Part shown: positions 58,276 through 64,000 of the stretch, piece after piece | Layout of the letters: every line of letters begins with the position of its first letter | Numbering within the stretch: the first letter of the stretch is position 1 | Source of the DNA: JAAUUE01 sp943370025 | GTDB lineage: Bacteria; Cyanobacteriota; Cyanobacteriia; Cyanobacteriales; JAAUUE01 | DNA length: 64,000 nucleotides | NCBI GenBank assembly: GCA_943370025.1 | Contig: CALRPI020000001.1 | Location: forward strand, 72,590 to 136,589 | Direction: 5' to 3' | The notes under the pieces: generated by a model | Database searches by the model: none | Seen by the model: the letters and a program-made list of their open reading frames with translations, nothing else | Told to the model about the DNA's origin: nothing | Made by a program: the position numbers and the translations under genes

Positions 58276-59688
58276 TTACACCTTGGCTTCTTCTTTAACT
58301 AGTTTATCCCAACCCAAATCCTTGAGGGGATTGTTCCGGCGTAGGGGACGGGTGACTAGTTCGAGGATGTCACGGGCATTGGTGAAACCGTGGATTTGGG
58401 CGAAGGTAAATTCCACCGACCACTTAGTATTGATCCCTCTTGCTTCGAGGGGGTTAGCATGAGCCATGCCAGTGATTACCAAGTCTGGTCTGATTTCTTG
58501 GATGCGTTGGAGTTGGTTATAGTTGTCTGGTTTTTCGACAATTACGGGGAGGGGTGCGCCCATTTCCTTGCAGGTTCTTTCGAGGAATTCCAACTCGGCA
58601 GCTTGGAAGCGCTTATCCATGTAAGGAATGCCGATTTCATGGACGGTCATGCCGCAACGGATCAGGAATCGAGCTAGGGAAATTTCCAAGAGGTTATCCC
58701 CCATGAAAAAGACCGATTTGCCGCGAATAATTTGCAGGTAATCTTCCAAGCTTGCCCAGATTTGCGCCTCCCGTTCATCTAAGCCTTTGGGTTCAATATT
58801 CAGGACGGAGCAGATTTTTTCAATCCAAGCGCGGGTACCATCGGGACCGATCGGGAAGGGAGAGCCAATCAGTTTGCACTTGCGGCGGCGCATGAGGGTT
58901 GTGGCAGTGCGGGAGAGGAAAGGATTAATGCCAGAAACGTAGTAGCCTTCTTCAATTACTGGCAATTCTGTATAGCGTTTGGATGGCAGCCAGCCAGCAA
59001 CTTTGATGCCTTGTTTCTTGAGTTCTAGGGTTAGTTGACTGACCACAGGATCGGGCAGGGAACCGAAGAGAACTAGGGGAGTGTGATTGACATATTCAGA
59101 TTCTTCTTGGGCAATTTCTTCTTTCTTTTTGCCGAAGTTGAGGAGTTTTTGGATGGCATTGCGGTTTTCAGAAACTTCTCCGGTAACTTTGTCTGTTTGT
59201 TGGGTTTCGGGGCAACGGGCAGCCATTGCTGCGAGGACAGTATCTTCACCTTGGGTGAAGGCATAATCTAAACCATTGGCACGGGCAGTGACGATCGGGA
59301 TGCCAATTTCTGCCTCTAGTTTAGGAGCCAATCCTTCCAAGTCCATTTTGATAATTTCGGTGGTACAAGTGCCGATCCAAACAATCACGCTGGGGTTACG
59401 ATCTTTCTTGATTTGCAAGCACAGGCGCTTGAGTTCTTCATAATCATTTAACTGAGCAGAAATATCTCCTTCTTCCAGTTCTGCCATGGCATACCGAGGC
59501 TCGGCAAAAATCATCACGCCCATAGCATTTTGCAAAAAGTAACCACAGGTTTTGGTGCCAATTACCAAGAAGAAACTATCTTCAATTTTTTGGTACAACC
59601 AAGCCACACAACTAATAGGGCAGAAGGTATGGTAATTACCGGTTTCACATTCAAAATTCAAAGCACTAGGTTCTTGAGCTACGGTCAT
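58276..59688 (-). CDS. chlN: Light-independent protochlorophyllide reductase subunit N
   Basis: A 470-residue NifD-like subunit. With ChlB it forms the catalytic NB heterotetramer that reduces protochlorophyllide in the dark. Cys ligands of its shared [4Fe-4S] cluster are visible: FECETGNYHTFCPISC, GTKTCGYFL, and IGTCTTEIIKMDLEG. The end GRNNPLKDLGWDKLVKEE is normal. It lies in the order chlL, DUF5331 gene, chlN on the minus strand; chlB is not in the window. Confidence 0.98.
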   Translation of the reverse strand: MTVAQEPSALNFECETGNYHTFCPISCVAWLYQKIEDSFFLVIGTKTCGYFLQNAMGVMIFAEPRYAMAELEEGDISAQLNDYEELKRLCLQIKKDRNPSVIVWIGTCTTEIIKMDLEGLAPKLEAEIGIPIVTARANGLDYAFTQGEDTVLAAMAARCPETQQTDKVTGEVSENRNAIQKLLNFGKKKEEIAQEESEYVNHTPLVLFGSLPDPVVSQLTLELKKQGIKVAGWLPSKRYTELPVIEEGYYVSGINPFLSRTATTLMRRRKCKLIGSPFPIGPDGTRAWIEKICSVLNIEPKGLDEREAQIWASLEDYLQIIRGKSVFFMGDNLLEISLARFLIRCGMTVHEIGIPYMDKRFQAAELEFLERTCKEMGAPLPVIVEKPDNYNQLQRIQEIRPDLVITGMAHANPLEARGINTKWSVEFTFAQIHGFTNARDILELVTRPLRRNNPLKDLGWDKLVKEEAKV

Positions 59689-59804
59689 TTGTTTATCTCC
59701 TTAATTAATCGATCGAGTGTTAAATTACTGAGGTTCTTTGGGGGGAGGTTGCTATAATCATTATTTCCTACCAAGTAAGAATCTCATTTTATAAAAACTA
59801 TTTA

Positions 59805-60254
59805 TTAACTATTCTCCATTGGCTGACTATCTTTATTTTCCAAACTATTAATTCCTGAATTATCCACCTTTACTTCTTCATCCACCTTTACTTCTTCTGC
59901 TATATCATCTTCAGAATTGTCATCACTATCACCTGATGTTAATAACTTAGCTTCTTGAATATCATTAGCTGCTTCTGCTCTAGCTCGTAGTTCAACTCTT
60001 GGATCAAAATACAAACCTAGAACCGTAGCCAGACTTTCCACATTTGGATTGTTTCTTGCGAAAAGACTAATGAATTCTGCAACTTCTGGTTCTAAGACAG
60101 ATACAACACCTAATACAAATCCATAATAAGGATGGACTCTATTATTAGGATGTATTCCTGTCGAGACAATCCAAGATTGATTAGCTTCGTAGTAATCAAG
60201 CCATTTATCTTTTAGCCTAATTTTTAGGTCGTCAAAGTTATCTATTAAGCTCAT
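59805..60254 (-). CDS. DUF5331 protein between chlL and chlN
   Basis: A 149-residue protein of the cyanobacterial DUF5331 type. Conserved-looking pieces are LKIRLKDKWLDYYEANQSWI, the run NNRVHPYYGFVLGVVSVLEP, then LATVLGLYFDPRVELR. The C-terminal 45 residues are very acidic and contain a short EEVKVDEEVKVDN repeat. Its place between chlL and chlN is conserved in cyanobacteria and suggests a role in the dark protochlorophyllide reductase, but no activity is known. Confidence 0.85.
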   Translation of the reverse strand: MSLIDNFDDLKIRLKDKWLDYYEANQSWIVSTGIHPNNRVHPYYGFVLGVVSVLEPEVAEFISLFARNNPNVESLATVLGLYFDPRVELRARAEAANDIQEAKLLTSGDSDDNSEDDIAEEVKVDEEVKVDNSGINSLENKDSQPMENS

Positions 60255-60334
60255 AATTAGTGCTGTGAAGTAATAGGGTTGACAATGCCTACATTATCAT
60301 CAACTTAATATCAGAAACATAACTAGTAGATAAT

Positions 60335-60495
60335 AGTAGGGTGGGCATTGCCCACCTTTCTATTTCGGTTAACAAGGGTAAGTTTATAAAGCCTTAATCA
60401 GTGGATTTTCCAAAGATTTTCAGTGCAGATAAGCTTGCTCATTGTGGATGAAAATATGGATGGTGGGCAATGCCCACCCTACGAAATAGAAACCT
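60335..60495. repeat. Inverted-repeat element with GGGCATTGCCC arms
   Basis: The left arm (60335-60378) and right arm (60452-60495) share the word GTAGGGTGGGCATTGCCCACC and a GAAATAG/CTATTTC flank in inverted order, about 75 bases apart. The same word is present downstream of ndk (28753-28806). Confidence 0.7.
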
Positions 60496-60500
60496 CGGTT

Positions 60501-60587
60501 GATCCCCCCTAGCCCCCCTTCAAAAGGGGGGGACAAGAAATAGAAATAATTCAAAGTCCCCCTTTTGAAGGGGGATTTAGGGGGATC
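60501..60587. repeat. GATCCCCCTA-type palindromic repeat
   Basis: The ends GATCCCCCCTAGCCCCCCTT and its near complement AAGGGGGATTTAGGGGGATC enclose two CAAAAGGGGG/CCCCCTTTTG hairpins. This type of word is common in cyanobacterial genomes. It comes 5 bases before the chlL stop codon on the + strand coordinates. Confidence 0.75.
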
Positions 60588-60592
60588 GAGGA

Positions 60593-61456
60593 TTACACCA
60601 TCATGAGATCCAATGCTTTTTCATCTCTGACTTTGGCTTCTGGGGGATTGAGGTAGAAATCAGAGAGGAGAGAGAAGAGTTCTCTGTCTGGCGAATCGTT
60701 CGGAACCACGCCTTCAGGCATTGCCAAGATTTGATCGGCAATATTCAGGTAATAGTCACAAACATAATTCAGAGAAGGATCGGTTTCTGCCATCTCAAAC
60801 AGGGTTTTGCCCTTGACACGGGAAACTCGGATATCTTCAATCAGGGGCAATACTTCTAACACAGGCATCGGCACTGCTTCGATGTATTTATCGATCAAAT
60901 CCCGCTTAGAAGTCCGGTTGCCGATCAACCCAGCTAGACGGAGGGGGTGAGTTCTGGCTTTTTCCCGGACAGAAGCAGCGATCCGGTTTGCCGCAAACAG
61001 AGCATCAAAACCATTGTCGGTGACGATCATGCAGTAGTCAGAATAGTTCAGCGGGGCAGCAAAACCACCACAGACCACATCTCCCAACACATCAAACAAG
61101 ATCACATCGTACTCATCAAAAGCATTCAATTCCTTGAGCAGCTTCACCGTTTCTCCCACCACATAACCACCACAACCCGCTCCGGCTGGAGGACCACCCG
61201 CTTCCACACAATCCACACCGCCATAGCCCTTGTAGATCACATCCTCAGACCAGACATTTTCGTAGTGGTAATCCTTTTCTTGCAGCGTATCGATGATGGT
61301 CGGGATTAAAAATCCGGTCAGGGTAAAGGTGCTATCGTGCTTCGGGTCGCAACCGATCTGGAGGACTTTCTTGCCTCGCTTGGCGAGGGCAACGGATATG
61401 TTGCAGCTTGTAGTGGATTTGCCGATACCGCCCTTTCCATAAACTGAAATTTTCAC
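60593..61456 (-). CDS. chlL: Light-independent protochlorophyllide reductase Fe protein
   Basis: A 287-residue NifH-like ATPase that passes electrons from ferredoxin to ChlN/ChlB. The P-loop is YGKGGIGKSTTSCNISVAL (residues 5-23); the [4Fe-4S] cysteines are in PPAGAGCGGYVVG and DVVCGGFAAPLNYSDYC; IGCDPKHDSTFTLTG is switch-like. The length is normal. It is first in the chlL, DUF5331, chlN order. Its promoter should lie in the 600-base region above 61457, facing the GT4 gene. Confidence 0.98.
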   Translation of the reverse strand: MKISVYGKGGIGKSTTSCNISVALAKRGKKVLQIGCDPKHDSTFTLTGFLIPTIIDTLQEKDYHYENVWSEDVIYKGYGGVDCVEAGGPPAGAGCGGYVVGETVKLLKELNAFDEYDVILFDVLGDVVCGGFAAPLNYSDYCMIVTDNGFDALFAANRIAASVREKARTHPLRLAGLIGNRTSKRDLIDKYIEAVPMPVLEVLPLIEDIRVSRVKGKTLFEMAETDPSLNYVCDYYLNIADQILAMPEGVVPNDSPDRELFSLLSDFYLNPPEAKVRDEKALDLMMV

Positions 61457-62054
61457 GATTGTATCTCCTAAGCAAAGTTCATTTAATTCTTTTTATCTCT
61501 TGGTTGCATTATTGACCAACCTCCCCAGAAAGGAAAGGGGCAGAAAAAATAGATGGGGTCGATAAAATTGGTAATCACTTGCTAAGTTTTATGAAAACTC
61601 TGGGAAGAGCTTAAATCACCTCTTAATAAAATATAAGAGCCTAGGATCAATCTTATATAACTAATTTAATTAAATAGTTACAATAGACAAAAAATGTAAA
61701 CCATAAAAAAACTCAAACTTCTTAAATGGCTGAGTTAATCCATAATCTTTGCCTAGAGAGGAATCTATAGGTCGATCGCCCCTCTCCTCGAGTCTCATTA
61801 CACCCATACTATAGATTAAAGTCTATGAATACCATAGATTTGCTTAGGGGCTTAGCCACCTGTTCAGGCTTAAAAATAAAGGAAAAAAGGAGAATTAAAA
61901 TTCTCTGTAAATAATCGTTAAAATTTGCGGATGTGTTACAAATTAAAAACTTACTTTGAAGTTTCGGAGGAAGTACTTGCTATTGACCTGTAATTAGGTA
62001 GTAATTAATCAATAGAATTTCTATAACTAAGCACCTAATGTTGCGGAGCAAAAA
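61457..62054. promoter_or_regulatory. Divergent intergenic region between chlL and GT4 gene
   Basis: 598 AT-rich bases with no palindromic repeat element and no coding region that I can support. It must hold the promoters of chlL (minus) and the GT4 gene (plus). AT content is higher than the genes. I do not see a clear regulator box or -10/-35 pair. A weak inverted pair GGGGCTTAGCC is near 61848. Confidence 0.5.
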
Positions 62055-63245
62055 ATGAAGATTCTAGTCCTAAGTTGGGAATTTCCTCCCCGGATCGTTG
62101 GTGGCATTGCCCGCCATGCCGGAGAACTGTACCCAGAAATAGTTAGCTTAGGGCATGAAATTCACCTAATTACAGTGGAATATGGAGAATGCCCCCTCTA
62201 CGAGATAGTTGATGGTATTCATATCCACCGGGTAATTGTGGCTCCCCACAACGATTTCTTCAATTGGATCGTCAATCTCAATGAGAGCATGGGACAGCAT
62301 GGAGGCAAGCTCATGGCTGAAGAAGGAGACTTTGACCTGATCCATGCCCATGATTGGCTAGTCGGAGATGCCGCGATCGCCCTGAAGCACAATTTCAAAA
62401 CCCCCATGATTGCCACCATCCACGCCACCGAATTTGGTCGTCACAACGGGATCCATACCTCGATCCAGCAATACATCAGTGGCAAGGAGCGCACCCTCGC
62501 CCACGAAGCATGGCGAGTCATTGTCTGTACCGAATATATGCGCCGGGAAGTGACCCAAGTCTTGACCACCCCTTGGGACAAAATCGATGTAATTTTTAAT
62601 GGCATTCGGGCAGAAAAGAAAATCCCAGATGTTGATTTTGATTTTTGGGGGTTCCGGCGCAAATTTGCCCATGACACAGAAAAAATTGTCTACTACGTGG
62701 GACGGATGACCTACGAAAAAGGAGTCACAGTCCTTCTTAGTGCTGCCCCTAAGGTTCTCTGGGCGATGGAAGGTAAGGTGAAATTCATCCTAATTGGCGG
62801 TGGCAATACGGAAGAACTCAAGCACAAGGCTGGTTATTTGGGAATTTGGTCGAGTTGCTACTTCACTGGGTTCATGCCCGATAGCGAACTAGACAAATTT
62901 CAAACCGTGGCAGATTGTGCCGTCTTCCCCAGCCTCTACGAACCCTTTGGCATCGTTGCCCTAGAAAGTTTTGCCTCCCGTGTTCCCGTAGTGGTTTCCG
63001 ATACCTGTGGCTTGCCCGAAGTCGTTAGACACAATAAAACCGGCATTGTCACCCAAACGAATAACTCCGAATCCCTCGCTTGGGGTATCTTAGAAATTCT
63101 CAAAAATCCAGCCTATGGGCAATGGTTGGTGGAAAACGCCTACGAAGATCTAGGCACTCGCTTTACTTGGGGCAGGATTGCCAAACAAACGGAAGTAGTT
63201 TATGCACGAGTCCTCGAGGAGCGATCACAGATAGAATGGAACTAG
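62055..63245 (+). CDS. GT4 family glycosyltransferase
   Basis: A 396-residue GT-B enzyme of family GT4. N-terminal glycosynthase-like motif LSWEFPPRIVGGIARHAGEL, DLIHAHDWLVGDAAIALK, then the donor-binding half: VYYVGRMTYEKGVTVLLSAA, IGGGNTEELK and the E-x7-E motif PSLYEPFGIVALESFASRVPVV. Likely a retaining hexosyltransferase in glycogen, glycolipid or sulfolipid-type synthesis; no clear assignment. RBS-like GGAGC occurs before ATG. Confidence 0.93.
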   Translation: MKILVLSWEFPPRIVGGIARHAGELYPEIVSLGHEIHLITVEYGECPLYEIVDGIHIHRVIVAPHNDFFNWIVNLNESMGQHGGKLMAEEGDFDLIHAHDWLVGDAAIALKHNFKTPMIATIHATEFGRHNGIHTSIQQYISGKERTLAHEAWRVIVCTEYMRREVTQVLTTPWDKIDVIFNGIRAEKKIPDVDFDFWGFRRKFAHDTEKIVYYVGRMTYEKGVTVLLSAAPKVLWAMEGKVKFILIGGGNTEELKHKAGYLGIWSSCYFTGFMPDSELDKFQTVADCAVFPSLYEPFGIVALESFASRVPVVVSDTCGLPEVVRHNKTGIVTQTNNSESLAWGILEILKNPAYGQWLVENAYEDLGTRFTWGRIAKQTEVVYARVLEERSQIEWN

Positions 63246-63350
63246 TAGTCTGTCAAGTGTTTTTTGAGGGGTTGAAAACCCCTCAAAAAACACACCCACA
63301 AAACTTTCAGGATGCTATAGACCCATCAACTAATCGTTGACGGACTACTA
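63243..63350. repeat. Miniature element with TAGTAGTC-GTCAA ends
   Basis: 108 bp. Ends TAGTAGTCTGTCAA (63243-63256) and TTGACGGACTACTA (63337-63350) are inverted repeats with one mismatch. Right inside the left end is a 15-bp perfect hairpin (63257-63271 with 63279-63293). It starts inside the stop region of the GT4 gene and may end its transcript. Confidence 0.75.
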
Positions 63351-63450
63351 GTAGGGGGCAATGCCATGATGGGGGGCAACTTAACGCGAAATAGTGATTT
63401 AATGACAGAATCTACATAAGCTCTTATAGTTATCTATTCCTAATTATCAA

Positions 63451-63672
63451 ATGACTATTCAAATTATTCTTCTCATCGCTGCGATCGTCGTCTCTTGGTT
63501 AGCCTTCACCGCCCTACTCAAGGTTCTCAAAACCACCATCACCACGGCTATTACGATCGCTGTGATTATCTTGATCTTGCAAATCATCTTCGGGATCACC
63601 TACCTAGATCTATGGCAACAAATTACTAGTCTCCCCGTAACGATCTGGCGCACCGTAACAGGCAGCCGCTAA
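63451..63672 (+). CDS. Small membrane protein, unknown function
   Basis: A 73-residue hydrophobic protein with two or three membrane helices (MTIQIILLIAAIVVSWLAFT; then TAITIAVIILILQIIFGI) and a basic C-terminus (IWRTVTGSR). Similar short proteins occur in cyanobacteria. No named domain is recognised. It is alone, between two repeat regions. Confidence 0.65.
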   Translation: MTIQIILLIAAIVVSWLAFTALLKVLKTTITTAITIAVIILILQIIFGITYLDLWQQITSLPVTIWRTVTGSR

Positions 63673-63895
63673 CTATAGCAATCCTTAATCATTGTTGCTC
63701 AAAGATATTGTCAGGCTCTCAGCTTCTCTCGATCGGGCAGTTTTCCCACAAGAAAATTGCTGATGCTTGGTAGACAATTTGGCAAATATGCTCTTGAATA
63801 TTATCAACAGATATAGCGATCCTAAATGGGTTGAGAACGGCTCCCCCTCCGGGGCAGGGCTGTTTCATTCTAAAGTCAAATCAAGCAAATAAAAA

Positions 63896-63937
63896 GCGAT
63901 TACAGCTTAGTAAACTAGGAAGTAATCGCCTATTTTT
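63896..63937 (+). terminator. Intrinsic terminator-like hairpin before the transposase
   Basis: GCGATTAC (63896-63903) pairs with GTAATCGC (63922-63929), followed by CTATTTTTTC. It lies just upstream of the ISAs1 gene start and could shield it from outside transcription. Confidence 0.55.
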
Positions 63938-63951
63938 TCAATTAAATTAAT

Positions 63952-64000
63952 ATGGATAGTCTAATTGAACACCTTAAGAAAATCAAGGATTTCCGCAGAC
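63952..64000 (+). CDS. Start of an ISAs1-type transposase (partial)
   Basis: ATG 63952 begins MDSLIEHLKKIKDFRR, cut off by the window end. This matches the start of ISAs1-family transposases (xxLxxHLxxIxDxR). The sequence from CAGGGCTGTTTCATTC (63855) could be its left inverted repeat, which cannot be verified without the other end. The assignment rests on 16 residues. Confidence 0.55.
   Translation, partial: MDSLIEHLKKIKDFRR

Larger units (their letters stand above)
60255..60592. other. Repeat-filled spacer in the chl cluster
   Basis: 338 bases between chlL and the DUF5331 gene. It holds an inverted pair of TAGGGTGGGCATTGCCCACC / GGTGGGCAATGCCCACCCTA arms with AAATAGAAACC flanks (60335-60378 and 60452-60495), then a second palindrome from GATCCCCCCTAG to TAGGGGGATC (60501-60587) that ends 5 bases from the chlL stop codon. 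No coding region. Confidence 0.8.

Overview
The window is chromosomal DNA from a cyanobacterium. Evidence for this is the set of photosynthesis and chlorophyll genes (chlL, chlN, a stand-alone PCP-reductase domain, psb30/ycf12, a GUN4 protein), cyanobacteria-typical families (XisH/XisI, a TPS-CHAT giant protein, a TIGR02450 Trp-rich protein, a membrane-anchored YvcK) and very frequent HIP1 octamers (GCGATCGC) in genes on both strands. The many interspersed palindromic repeats, the transposon traces and the large multidomain signalling proteins suggest a repeat-rich, probably filamentous species. The genus cannot be fixed from the sequence alone.

Layout. 1-8 kb: a tightly overlapping minus-strand set (Rpn/DUF2887 nuclease, YlqF GTPase, start of a probable helicase), a Uma2 nuclease, a GT39 glycosyltransferase, YvcK, xisH-xisI and a GUN4 protein. 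8-13 kb: NFACT/RqcH-like protein head to head with remA, then gmk and a CPBP protease. 13-16.6 kb: a 1.1 kb repeat-filled gap, then a protein in which two PilZ domains sit inside an ANL C-terminal subdomain, followed by small membrane and HhH proteins. 16.6-30 kb: metabolic genes (TSUP permease, FAD oxidoreductase, CysQ-like phosphatase, aminotransferase, ndk), a papain-like peptidase, a pRiA4b-type pseudogene broken by a tnpB remnant, and a two-gene AAA ATPase/DUF4276 (Toprim-like) pair. 30-41 kb: the TPS-CHAT protein, plsY, psb30, fni, a cyclase-family hydrolase and acs.

41.6-50.5 kb is a signalling block: a secreted small protein, a CBS-CBS-PAS protein, a 1311-residue hybrid kinase with a phytochrome-like GAF domain, a REC-GGDEF diguanylate cyclase and a REC-histidine kinase, the last three nearly contiguous. 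Together with the PilZ protein they point to cyclic di-GMP signalling. 50.5-57 kb is an accessory stretch: a HepT/MntA toxin-antitoxin pair, a truncated gene, a single-chain AAA-DUF4435 protein resembling merged PARIS defence proteins, dxs, and a complete IS200/IS605-type tnpB with its right-end hairpin. 57-64 kb: an orphan OmpR-type regulator, the dark-operative chlorophyll cluster (PCP_red protein, chlN, DUF5331 protein, chlL, all minus), a GT4 glycosyltransferase and the start of an ISAs1-type transposase at the edge.

Intergenic space is dominated by at least five families of short (about 80-165 bp) palindromic elements with conserved ends and variable hairpin centres, plus heptanucleotide tandem repeats. 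These account for most gaps over 300 bp. No rRNA, tRNA or CRISPR array was seen.
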